Source: a virus
DNA: 36,066 bases
IMG/VR virus record: IMGVR_UViG_3300017917_003570
Span: 1 to 36,066 of that record
Direction: 5' to 3' (one strand)
The translations under genes were made by a program, and so were the position numbers. Below, in pieces: positions 29,195 through 36,066 of this stretch (the first letter of the stretch is position 1; every line of letters starts with the position of its first letter). The notes below the pieces were generated by a model, which was not told the origin of the DNA, made no database searches, and saw nothing but the letters and a program-made list of their open reading frames with translations.

Positions 29195-29498
29195 TGAAGA
29201 ATACTTGCGCGGAGTAGCCGAGCTGACGCGGCAGACGGCGGCCATCCCGAACGGCTGTTTGCAGGTCAGACCCGCGCAGATGGAAAAGCTCCTGTCGATC
29301 ATTGAGGCGCTGCGCCGCGAAGTGGCCGAAGCGCACAAACGCGCAGGCGCCGCCGAGCGCAAGGCCTTGAACGCTGAAATCCGCGTGCAGTCGATCATGG
29401 CCGGGGCACGGAAGCGGGCGGGCAACATGCTTGGCCACGTGCGCAATCTTCAACGCGCGGTAGCGAAGACAAGCGCCGGAAAGGGACACGCCGCATGA
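29187..29498 (+). CDS. Coiled-coil protein on a repeat-flanked cassette
   Basis: A 103-residue helical protein (M-E-K-L-L-S-I-I-E-A-L-R-R-E-V, then K-R-A-G-A-A-E-R-K-A-L-N-A-E) with heptad character and no known motif. Its start and end lie in the two copies of a 25-bp direct repeat, so the whole gene could be gained or lost by one recombination event without harming its neighbours. It is coupled to primase by ATGA. It may be an accessory to replication, but that is not shown. Confidence 0.65.
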   Translation: MTDEEYLRGVAELTRQTAAIPNGCLQVRPAQMEKLLSIIEALRREVAEAHKRAGAAERKALNAEIRVQSIMAGARKRAGNMLGHVRNLQRAVAKTSAGKGHAA

Positions 29499-29502
29499 CC
29501 GA
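29478..29502. repeat. 25-bp direct repeat, copy 2
   Basis: Exact second copy of 29170-29194, again covering a ribosome site (AAAGGGA) and the ATG of the next gene (29495). Deletion between copies would remove the 29187 gene and fuse primase to the next gene's start in the same ATGA arrangement. Confidence 0.9.
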
Positions 29503-29902
29503 CCAGACCAGCATTGCCGACGGCGCCGAGACCAAGGTGCGATCGCGCCTGGCGCAGCACCTGCAGGAGCCGCACAGCGCGATCCGGCTGAAGGCGAGCG
29601 ACCTGGTCAGGCTGCTGGAGGAGTTCGAGCAGCTGCGCGCGCAGCTGGCCGGCGCGACCGCGGCGCATGTGACGCAGGTGGCGGAGATGCAGGCCAACCT
29701 GGACGTCGCCAATGACACCATCGCCGCATTGGATCGCCAAGCTGCCGATCACGCAGCGCGGGCTGATCTGGCCCAGCGCGTCAACGCTTCGCTGGTGCAG
29801 GACTTCGATCAGGTCGCCGCGCGCTACGCGCAGTATCGGACCGATCTGGAGCGCAAGGTCCACCGCCTCCAGCGCGAATTGCGCGCCGCGCGGGCGGCCT
29901 GA
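29495..29902 (+). CDS. Long coiled-coil protein
   Basis: A 135-residue protein, almost all coiled coil (L-V-R-L-L-E-E-F-E-Q-L-R-A-Q-L-A-G near residue 38; L-E-R-K-V-H-R-L-Q-R-E-L-R at the end). No catalytic motif or membrane segment. It could be a scaffold for replication proteins or a helper of unknown role. Its ATG overlaps the upstream stop. Confidence 0.65.
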   Translation: MTDQTSIADGAETKVRSRLAQHLQEPHSAIRLKASDLVRLLEEFEQLRAQLAGATAAHVTQVAEMQANLDVANDTIAALDRQAADHAARADLAQRVNASLVQDFDQVAARYAQYRTDLERKVHRLQRELRAARAA

Positions 29903-29904
29903 CC

Positions 29905-30237
29905 ATGCGCGCGGGCCCCGACAACCTGCCCTTCCGATCGGCCGAGCAGGCATGGTTCTGGACCATGGGCGCGCTGCTGCGCCGCCAGGATGGCGGCAGC
30001 GTCGGCGGCGACGGGCGGAAGATCTGCACGCCGGACGACATCGTGACCGTGCTCGACCAGCTCTACCGCGAGAAGCGGATCAGCCTGGAGCAGGCCCATG
30101 TGCTGCGCCACTACGGCGAGAAGCACGCCCCGCCGGCGCCGCGGACCGAGCACCACGCCCTTTGGCGCGACGCCATGGTGAAGATGCAGGCGGCGCTGGA
30201 GCGGCGCGGCATCTGCCAGCGGAGGGTGCCGGCATGA
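29905..30237 (+). CDS. Conserved alphaproteobacterial phage protein
   Basis: A 110-residue protein with F-R-S-A-E-Q-A-W-F-W-T-M near residue 10, C-T-P-D-D-I-V-T-V-L-D-Q-L-Y-R-E-K-R-I in the middle, and V-L-R-H-Y-G-E. The pattern F-R-S-A-x-x-A-W-F-W ... P-D-D-I ... L-Y-R is one I know from short conserved proteins in alphaproteobacterial genomes and prophages, function unknown. It supports the host inference. Spacing from the upstream stop is two bases. Confidence 0.7.
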   Translation: MRAGPDNLPFRSAEQAWFWTMGALLRRQDGGSVGGDGRKICTPDDIVTVLDQLYREKRISLEQAHVLRHYGEKHAPPAPRTEHHALWRDAMVKMQAALERRGICQRRVPA

Positions 30238-30461
30238 GCGAGAAGCTGCCGCTGCCCTACACCTTCGCCAGCCATTCCTGGCACTGCATCGCCTGCGGTG
30301 CCGCCGGCGAGGACGAGCAGGCGCGGCCGGCCATCTGCCCGCAATGCGGCTCGGCCTACACCGAATATGCCGACACCTGGGATTACGGCGATGACGAATG
30401 GCTCGGGAACGAAGTCACCCCGGCCGACGCGCCCGACGCCCCGGCGGCGCCAGCCCCATGA
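30234..30461 (+). CDS. Small zinc-ribbon protein
   Basis: A 75-residue protein with H-C-I-A-C-G and I-C-P-Q-C-G, two Cys pairs 17 residues apart that form a rubredoxin-like zinc ribbon. An acidic tail (D-Y-G-D-D-E-W) and a Pro/Ala-rich end follow. Such proteins often bind nucleic acid or a polymerase partner. ATGA overlaps join it to both neighbours, the ATPase gene being next. Confidence 0.7.
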   Translation: MSEKLPLPYTFASHSWHCIACGAAGEDEQARPAICPQCGSAYTEYADTWDYGDDEWLGNEVTPADAPDAPAAPAP

Positions 30462-32257
30462 GCGAGAAGGTCACCCCGATCCGCGGCGCGCTGGCCGAGG
30501 CGCAACCCTCGCGGCGCAAGCGCGGCAGCATCGGCCTGCCGGAGGACTGCCCGGTGACGGCGCTCGGCTCCGATCCCGACAACGCCTACTTCCTGAACGC
30601 CGTCGGCATGTTCCAGCAGGTGCCGATCAAGAGCTTCGCCGGCAACCAGCTGATCGGGCTCTACGCGCCGCAGATGACCTGGCTGGAGAAGAACTGGCCG
30701 CGCTACGACAAGGAGGGCAACCCGATGCCGGGCTCCTTCGACGTGCGCAAGGCCGTGGTGAGCCATATCAGCGCCGCGCGCGACGAGCCCCACTGGCGCG
30801 GCGAGGACTGCATCCGCGGCCTTGGCGTCTGGCCGGGCGAGGATGACGACCTGGTGGTCCACCTCGGCAACACCTTGCAGGTGCGCGGCCAGCGCGAGCG
30901 CCCGGGCCGGCGCGATGAATTCGTCTATCCGGTGCGGCACAACCGCGCGCCGCCTTCCATCCATCGCCAGCCCGCCGGCGCCGAAGGCCCGGGCGAGCAG
31001 CTGCTGTCCCTGCTGCGCTGCTGGCGCTGGCGCCGGCCGGAGGTCGATCCCATCCTGCTGGCCGGCTGGATCGCGGCCGCATGGCTATGCGGTGCGCTGC
31101 GCTGGCGGCCGCAGGCCTGGCTCGCCGGCCAGCGCGGCACCGGCAAGTCCACGCTGATGGAAACCATCGCGCTGATCCTGCACCGGGGCGAATATGCCCG
31201 GCTGGTGGCCGATGCCTCGGCGCCCTCGATCCGGGCGGCGCTGATGCACGACGCGGCGCCGGTGCTGCACGACGAGGCCGAGCCGAGCGAAGACAACACC
31301 CGGCTCAACGCCAAGATCGAACTGATGCGGCTGGCGGCCAGCGGCGGACACATCATGCGCGCCACGGTGGACCAGCAGGTGATCATGCAGCAGGCGCGCT
31401 TCATGGCGCTGCTCGCTTCCGTCATCCGGCCGCCGCTGAAGGCGCAGGACGCCAGCCGCATCGTCTTCCTGGACCTGGTCCGCAACCCGGGCGCCCGCGC
31501 GCCGGACATGCGGCAGGATGCGCTGCGCACGCTCGGCCAGCAGATCTTCCGCCGGATGGTGGATGGCTGGCACGATTTCCGCGCCCAGCTTCCCACCTGG
31601 CGGGATGCGCTGATCGCCCGCGGCATGGATGCGCGCGGCGCCGACCAGTACGGCACGTTGCTGGCCGCCGCCGACCTGCTGCTGCACGACGGCGCCCCGG
31701 ACAGCGACACGCTCGATAAATGGGCCAGCGCCTGCGCCACCGCGACGCAACAGGAACGCCAGGAAGAGCGGCCGGAATGGCGCTGGTGCCTGGACCACCT
31801 GACATCGTCCATCGCGCCGCAATGTCGCAGCGGCGACCAGAAGGCGATCGGCGCGCTGGTCGCGATCGCGGCCGGGCGCGAGGTGATGACCGACGAGCAT
31901 GGCAAGCCGAAGCGCCCGCATGGCGGCGACCGCCAGGACGCGGCGCGGGCGCTGGCGACGCTCGGCCTGCGCTGGATGCCGCGGGTGGAGAACCATCGCG
32001 TGCTGGTGGATGCCGAGCACAACGAGATCGGCACGCTGGCGGTGGCCAACGCCAATGCCGGGCTGGGAGCGGTCTATCGCGGCACGCATTGGGCGCCGCG
32101 CTCCGGCGCCTCCGGCGGCTGGAAGACGGCGCTCGAGCAGGCGCCCGGCGCGGCGCCGGCCGGAAGCATCCGCTTCGGGGGCGTGACCAGCCGGGCCGTG
32201 CTGGTGCCGGTCGGGCTTGTGCTGGACGGCGGCGAAGGCGAGGGGGCCGACGGATGA
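30458..32257 (+). CDS. Replicative ATPase / helicase-like protein
   Basis: A 599-residue protein. Walker A is G224-Q-R-G-T-G-K230-S-T; Walker B is P-V-L-H-D272-E273. A conserved S-G-G-H-I-M-R-A-T and R-I-V-F-L-D-L follow. The layout (N-terminal domain of about 200 residues, then a P-loop core) resembles DUF927/VirE-type or superfamily-3 phage helicases that unwind the origin with primase. The ATG at 30458 gives an ATGA overlap; the frame is open upstream without coding character. Whether it is a true helicase is not settled by the motifs. Confidence 0.78.
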   Translation: MSEKVTPIRGALAEAQPSRRKRGSIGLPEDCPVTALGSDPDNAYFLNAVGMFQQVPIKSFAGNQLIGLYAPQMTWLEKNWPRYDKEGNPMPGSFDVRKAVVSHISAARDEPHWRGEDCIRGLGVWPGEDDDLVVHLGNTLQVRGQRERPGRRDEFVYPVRHNRAPPSIHRQPAGAEGPGEQLLSLLRCWRWRRPEVDPILLAGWIAAAWLCGALRWRPQAWLAGQRGTGKSTLMETIALILHRGEYARLVADASAPSIRAALMHDAAPVLHDEAEPSEDNTRLNAKIELMRLAASGGHIMRATVDQQVIMQQARFMALLASVIRPPLKAQDASRIVFLDLVRNPGARAPDMRQDALRTLGQQIFRRMVDGWHDFRAQLPTWRDALIARGMDARGADQYGTLLAAADLLLHDGAPDSDTLDKWASACATATQQERQEERPEWRWCLDHLTSSIAPQCRSGDQKAIGALVAIAAGREVMTDEHGKPKRPHGGDRQDAARALATLGLRWMPRVENHRVLVDAEHNEIGTLAVANANAGLGAVYRGTHWAPRSGASGGWKTALEQAPGAAPAGSIRFGGVTSRAVLVPVGLVLDGGEGEGADG

Positions 32258-32397
32258 TCGACCGGATGCTGGGCTTCGCGCTGCTGCTGACCGTCGCGGC
32301 CATCATCGCCGGGCTGGCGACGGCGCCGCGGCCCCCGGAGGCGCGCTGCGCCGGCCTGACCGTGCTGCCAGCCTGCGCGGAGGCGCTGCGGCATTGA
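32254..32397 (+). CDS. Very small membrane or secreted protein
   Basis: A 47-residue ORF: a hydrophobic segment (M-L-G-F-A-L-L-L-T-V-A-A-I-I-A-G-L-A-T-A) then a short tail with two Cys. It overlaps the helicase stop (ATGA) and the terminase TTG (TTGA). Exact coupling at both ends supports a real gene; function unknown. It could be a single-pass membrane peptide. Confidence 0.55.
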   Translation: MIDRMLGFALLLTVAAIIAGLATAPRPPEARCAGLTVLPACAEALRH

Positions 32398-33890
32398 CCG
32401 GCGCACCCGTTCCGCTGACCTGGCACCCGCCTGGCCCCGTGGCGCAGGCCTTCGTCGAGGACATCGACACGCCGATCACGCTCTGCATGGGGCCGATCGC
32501 CGGCGGCAAGACCACGGCCGGGCTGATGAAGGGCATGGTCCACAGCTACGCCTGGCCGATCGGCCCGGGCGGCGTGCGGCGGTGCAAATTCGGCATCATC
32601 CGCCGGCTCTACAAGGACCTTGAGGCGACCACCATGAAGTCGTGGAACGAATGGTTCCCGCGCTCCATGGGTGTCTGGCGCGGCGCGGCAGGCGATCCCG
32701 CGACGCATGAGCTGCGGCTGGCGCATCCGCAGGACGGGCTGCCGATCGAACTGACCGTGCAATTCATCGCGCTGGGCGACCAGCGGGTCGAGGAAGCGAT
32801 GCGCGGCTGGGAGGGCAGCTTCGCCTATATCGACGAGATCGACCTGATGGCGCCGAACACGCTGGCCTGGGTGTGGTCCCGCTGCAAGCGTTTCCCGAAG
32901 GAGACGCTGGAGACCAACCCTCAGCGGTGCTGGGCATCCTGCAACGCGCCCGATTTCGACAGCTGGGTGGTGAAGGACTTCATGGAGGAGCCGCGCCCCG
33001 GCCATCGGCTCTACCGCCAGCCCGGCGGGCTGGAGCCGGACGCCGAGAACCTGGCGGTGCTCGGCCCGAACTACTATCGCGACCTGGCCGCCGTGCTGCC
33101 CGCCGACGAGAAGCGCCGGCTGGTGGACAACATGCCCGGCATCAGCCGATCCGGCGCACCGGTCTATCCCGAATACAACGACGACTGGCATTTCAGCGCC
33201 ACGCCGCTCGACGTGCTGCCCGGCCGTCCGCTGATCATCGGCATGGATGCCGGCGGCACCCCGGCGGCGGTGATCTGCCAGCGCGCGCCGGATGGCCAGT
33301 GGCGCGTGCTGGCCGAGCTGACCACCCACGAGAAGATCATGGACAGCGTGACCGGCCCCAACCGCTTCGGCGAGATGCTGGCCGAGATCATGGCCGAACG
33401 CTTCCGCGGCATGAAGGCGCATGCCATCGCCGACCCGTCCGCCGGCCACGGCGCCGACACCGCGAATGGCGAGGCCAGCTGGATCGACATCGTCGGGCGC
33501 GTCGCGCGCATCCCGGTGCAGCCGGCGCCGACCAATGACCCGACGCCACGGCAGGAGGCGCTGCGCCTGCCCATGAAGAACACCATAGATGGCCGGAAAT
33601 ACGGCCTGGCCATCGACCCGTCCTGCCGCGCCGTGCGGCGGGCGCTGGCGAAGGACTACATGTTCCCCTTCATCCGCGGCGCCGGCCAACTGCGCCGCGC
33701 CGACCAGCCGCTGAAGAACTGGGCCAGCCACCTGATCGAGGCGCTGCAATACGCCTGCCTCGACGGCGGCGCCTATCACGAGGTCATGGCGCGCGGCCAG
33801 GCGCGCGACCGTGCCAAGGCCGCGGTGCGCAGCGCCAGCGCGCCGTGGAACCCCTGGACCACCCCCCATCCGCAAAGGATCACCGCATGA
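32394..33890 (+). CDS. terL: Terminase large subunit
   Basis: A 498-residue packaging motor. The ATPase domain has G-P-I-A-G-G-K39-T-T (Walker A) and F-A-Y-I-D147-E148 (Walker B). The RNase-H-like nuclease has I-I-G-M-D285-A-G-G and, farther on, A-I-A-D-P-S. A C-terminal N-W-A-S-H-L-I-E-A-L-Q-Y is typical. It packages DNA into the head through the portal. The start is TTG at 32394 (TTGA overlap with the upstream stop); a longer frame exists upstream but has no coding character. The rare start may lower its level. No small terminase stands next to it. Confidence 0.92.
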   Translation: MTGAPVPLTWHPPGPVAQAFVEDIDTPITLCMGPIAGGKTTAGLMKGMVHSYAWPIGPGGVRRCKFGIIRRLYKDLEATTMKSWNEWFPRSMGVWRGAAGDPATHELRLAHPQDGLPIELTVQFIALGDQRVEEAMRGWEGSFAYIDEIDLMAPNTLAWVWSRCKRFPKETLETNPQRCWASCNAPDFDSWVVKDFMEEPRPGHRLYRQPGGLEPDAENLAVLGPNYYRDLAAVLPADEKRRLVDNMPGISRSGAPVYPEYNDDWHFSATPLDVLPGRPLIIGMDAGGTPAAVICQRAPDGQWRVLAELTTHEKIMDSVTGPNRFGEMLAEIMAERFRGMKAHAIADPSAGHGADTANGEASWIDIVGRVARIPVQPAPTNDPTPRQEALRLPMKNTIDGRKYGLAIDPSCRAVRRALAKDYMFPFIRGAGQLRRADQPLKNWASHLIEALQYACLDGGAYHEVMARGQARDRAKAAVRSASAPWNPWTTPHPQRITA

Positions 33891-34255
33891 GCCGCCTGAC
33901 GCTGCTGCCCGGCGAAGCCGACCCGAATACGAATGTCGCCGCGCCGCCGGCCTCCGGCCCCTTCGACGACCACCAGGCCGCGGCCGAGGCCGCGCTGCGC
34001 GAGGCGCGCGACCGCGCCACCGTGCCCGTCGCGCAGCCCGAGACGGAGGACCCGCGCATCCCCGTGGTGGTCATGCTGAAACCGTTCCACCACGCCTATC
34101 TCGCGCAACGCGCGGCGATGCATGGCGAGCCGATCGCGCGCCACCTGGAGACGATCCTGCGCCAGTTCCGCGCGCATCACGACAATGCCCGCCCGGATCA
34201 CCAGCGCCCGGCACCCGATGTGGGCATGCCGGCGACGGCCCGACGTGCCGGCTGA
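33887..34255 (+). CDS. Unknown protein between terminase and portal
   Basis: A 122-residue protein. The first half is acidic and loose (Q-A-A-A-E-A-A-L-R-E-A-R-D-R). Residues about 58-95 (R-I-P-V-V-V-M-L-K-P-F-H-H-A-Y-L-A-Q, then I-A-R-H-L-E-T-I-L-R-Q-F) recall a CopG-like ribbon-helix-helix. It could be a DNA-binding partner of terminase, even a diverged small subunit; this is weak. Its ATG overlaps the terminase stop. Confidence 0.6.
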   Translation: MSRLTLLPGEADPNTNVAAPPASGPFDDHQAAAEAALREARDRATVPVAQPETEDPRIPVVVMLKPFHHAYLAQRAAMHGEPIARHLETILRQFRAHHDNARPDHQRPAPDVGMPATARRAG

Positions 34256-34676
34256 GCCCGCAGCGTGGTTCATCCTGTTCCCCGCGAAGCCGCGCTATCC
34301 GGGGCCGCTGCCCTGGTACATCCGCCTGCTGCGCCGCGGCTGGCGGCATTGCTACGCGGCACGCGCGGACGGCCCGGGACGGACCGTGGCGATCGAACAT
34401 GGCGGCCAGGCCATGCTGGCCGAGACCTTCGACGTGCCGGTGCAGGAGTTCGTGCGCTTCATGGCCGAGCGGCAGGCCGCCTTCGTGCTCTTCGTGCTGG
34501 ACCAGGGCGCGCCGCGCCGGCCGCATTGGCGCGGCCCGATGTCCTGCGTCGAGGCGACCAAGGCGCTGCTGGGCATCGCCGCGCCCTGGATCATCACCCC
34601 GCGCCAGCTCGCGCGGCATCTGCGCCGGCGCTGCGGTGCGCTGGCGGTGGCTTCCATCACAACGACAGGGGAGTGA
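34245..34676 (+). CDS. Unknown protein, conserved phage type
   Basis: A 143-residue protein, rich in Trp and Arg: W-F-I-L-F-P, W-R-H-C-Y-A-A-R, and A-L-L-G-I-A-A-P-W-I-I-T-P-R-Q-L-A-R-H-L. This outline occurs in small proteins encoded before portal genes in temperate podoviruses. GTG 34245 gives an 11-bp overlap with the gene before; ATG 34218 is an alternative. Function unknown. Confidence 0.6.
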   Translation: MPAEPAAWFILFPAKPRYPGPLPWYIRLLRRGWRHCYAARADGPGRTVAIEHGGQAMLAETFDVPVQEFVRFMAERQAAFVLFVLDQGAPRRPHWRGPMSCVEATKALLGIAAPWIITPRQLARHLRRRCGALAVASITTTGE

Positions 34677-34680
34677 GAGC

Positions 34681-35013
34681 ATGAGCTTCGGCGATAGCGG
34701 GGGCGGCCCGAGCGACGCCCAGATCCAGGCGCAGCAGACGCAGGAGCGGCTGGCGCGGCAGCAGGAGGCGCAGTTGCAGCAGCAGGAGACCGAGCGCCTG
34801 GCCTCCATCCGCGCCCGCGCCGGGCGCATGGGCGGGCGATCCCTGCTGATGATGGACGAGACCGGCTTCTTCACCGACCGGGAGACCGGGCTGCAGAAAC
34901 GCCTCGGCACCGGTTGGCGCGCGCCCCCGACGCCGACGCCGACGCCCCAGACCCCCTCGGCCGGCCGCTCGCTCCTGGGCGATACGGCCACCACCTGGCT
35001 GGCGGCGGCCTGA
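34681..35013 (+). CDS. Small Gln-rich structural-region protein
   Basis: A 110-residue protein. A Gln/Glu-rich coiled coil (Q-A-Q-Q-T-Q-E-R-L-A-R-Q-Q-E-A) is followed by R-M-G-G-R-S-L-L-M-M-D-E-T-G-F-F and a Thr/Pro-rich tail with a T-P-T-P repeat. The G-G-R-S-L-L-x-x-x-E-T-G block is common in proteins just upstream of T7-type portals. AGGGGAGTGAGAG precedes the ATG. Confidence 0.68.
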   Translation: MSFGDSGGGPSDAQIQAQQTQERLARQQEAQLQQQETERLASIRARAGRMGGRSLLMMDETGFFTDRETGLQKRLGTGWRAPPTPTPTPQTPSAGRSLLGDTATTWLAAA

Positions 35014-35016
35014 GCC

Positions 35017-36066
35017 ATGCCAGAACGCGACATCGAGCAGCTGATCAAGCGCGCCCAGCGCGCGCGCGACAAGCGCGACGCCTTCGCCACCATGATGCGC
35101 GACGTGTTCCGCTACGCCATGCCGGAACGTGACGGCTGGGCCGGCTACGGCTACGGCCAGGACCGCCGCGTGGCGGTGTGGGACAGCACGGCGACCGTCG
35201 CCGCGGCGCGCTTCGCCAACCGGGTGCAGCAGAACCTGGTGCCCGCCAGCCAACGCTGGGCGCGCCTGGCCCTGCCGCCGGAACTGGCCGATGTGGAGGC
35301 GGCGCAGGCGCTTCAGGTCGATCTGGAATTGCTGAGCGAGCGGCTGTTCCGCCACGTCCACACCAGCAATTTCGACCAGGTCGCGCAGGAATGGGCGCAG
35401 GATTTGGCCGCCGGCACCGCCGCCATCCTGGTGGAGAACGGACGCCATGCGCAGCGCCGCCGCGCCGGCCCGCTGCTGCGCTTCCAGGCCGTGCCGTCTT
35501 CCCGCATCGCCTTCGATGAAGGCCCCTTCGGGCGGGTCGAGGGCGTGTTCTACGACCAGTGCCTGCCGGCCCGCATCGTCGAGCGCACCTATCCCGACGC
35601 CAAGCTGCCCGAGGCCATCACGAAGGCCGCGCGCGACGAGCCGGAGAAGGAAATCTCCCTGCTGCAGGCCACCTATTACGACGCGGCCGAGCATGAATGG
35701 TCCTTCGAGGTCATCCACGAGGAGACCAAGCAATGCCTGCTCGAACGCAGCTATCGCACCAACCCCTGGATCGTGACGCGCTGGATCAAGGCGCCGGGCG
35801 AGACCCATGGCCGCGGCCCGCTGACCCAGGCGCTGCCCGATATCCGGATGCTGAACTACCTGGCCGAACGCGCCGCGCTGGCCGCGGGCTTCGCCACCGA
35901 GGGCGCGTGGACGGTGACCGATGACGGGGTGACCAACCCCGACACGGTCAAGATCGCCCCCGGCGCCATCATCCCGGTGATGAGCAATGGCGGGCCGCGC
36001 GGTCCATCGCTGGCGCCGTTGCAGATGCCCGGCAACTTCCAGCTCAACGAGATGATCCGGAAGGAC
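35017..36066 (+). CDS. Portal (head-tail connector) protein, N-terminal part
   Basis: The first 350 codons of the portal gene, which continues in frame at base 100 of the window. Signature blocks: R-D-V-F-R-Y-A-M-P-E-R near residue 28, V-W-D-S-T-A-T-V-A-A-A-R-F-A-N-R-V-Q near 53-70, L-A-A-G-T-A-A-I-L-V-E, and G-R-G-P-L-T-Q-A-L-P-D-I near 270. All fit T7 gp8-like connectors. The start is ATG 35017, three bases after the preceding stop. Confidence 0.93.
   Translation, partial: MPERDIEQLIKRAQRARDKRDAFATMMRDVFRYAMPERDGWAGYGYGQDRRVAVWDSTATVAAARFANRVQQNLVPASQRWARLALPPELADVEAAQALQVDLELLSERLFRHVHTSNFDQVAQEWAQDLAAGTAAILVENGRHAQRRRAGPLLRFQAVPSSRIAFDEGPFGRVEGVFYDQCLPARIVERTYPDAKLPEAITKAARDEPEKEISLLQATYYDAAEHEWSFEVIHEETKQCLLERSYRTNPWIVTRWIKAPGETHGRGPLTQALPDIRMLNYLAERAALAAGFATEGAWTVTDDGVTNPDTVKIAPGAIIPVMSNGGPRGPSLAPLQMPGNFQLNEMIRKD
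35968..36066. repeat. Terminal direct repeat, right copy
   Basis: Exact copy of bases 1-99. Remove one copy to obtain the circular map. Confidence 0.95.

Noticed and set aside
1-36066. Single-subunit phage RNA polymerase, CRISPR array, transposon or toxin-antitoxin pair
   Set aside because: I looked for these because the virion is T7-like and the accessory block is cargo-like, but saw no polymerase motifs, spaced repeats of CRISPR type, transposase or convincing toxin.

Overview
The window is a complete, circular or circularly permuted, temperate podovirus-type phage genome. Bases 1-99 are repeated exactly at 35968-36066, so the unique length is 35,967 bp, and the portal gene runs off the right end and continues at the left end. 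The DNA is strongly GC-rich. The attachment site copies the 3' half of a tRNA-Lys(CTT) gene, and several small proteins have relatives I associate with high-GC Alphaproteobacteria. A host in that class (perhaps Acetobacteraceae-like) is an inference, not a demonstrated fact.

Layout, read round the circle. (1) 25.4-25.85 kb is the lysogeny switch: a short XRE-family repressor (-) with a co-directional small lipoprotein, facing a Cro-like gene (+). (2) 25.84-32.4 kb (+) is the early region: two small genes, a 445-bp non-coding stretch packed with TGTCACGC iteron-like repeats, then DNA-binding/zinc proteins, a Toprim primase, coiled-coil proteins and a Walker-type ATPase/helicase. (3) 32.4-36.07 kb and 0-4.7 kb (+) are packaging and head: large terminase, small proteins, T7-type portal, a Bbp19-like protein, scaffold, a 266-nt hairpin-rich leader, major capsid protein and small structural proteins. 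(4) 4.66-5.9 kb is lysis: a membrane protein, holin, nested Rz/Rz1 spanins and an M15 peptidase endolysin. (5) 5.9-19.2 kb is the tail and ejection apparatus: tubular proteins A and B, a gp14-like protein, three giant internal proteins (one with a lytic transglycosylase domain, one with what looks like a DdrB/ParB-type polyvalent domain) and a tail fibre.

(6) 19.23-19.32 kb holds attP. (7) 19.38-22.42 kb is an accessory block: a leftward operon headed by a regulator with a ribbon-helix-helix half and a helix-turn-helix half, and a rightward operon headed by a C5-cytosine methyltransferase that has a second gene nested in another frame. A 15-bp operator-like inverted repeat lies between them. 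(8) 22.49-25.05 kb (-) is the integration operon: an unknown protein, a MarR-like wHTH protein, an excisionase-like protein, a tyrosine integrase and two small proteins. It ends at a strong hairpin shared with the convergent accessory operon.

Genes are tightly packed, mostly with ATGA/GTGA overlaps, so gaps stand out. The most notable items are: a four-copy operator family (YTCCG-N5-CTGAR) lying in the 17-bp promoter spacers of both the early and the integration promoters; the opposed iteron array; the nested ORF in the methyltransferase; an in-frame insertion in the integrase that encodes two adjacent perfect 13-bp hairpins; and the hairpin series before the capsid gene. I saw no phage RNA polymerase, reverse transcriptase/DGR or CRISPR array.
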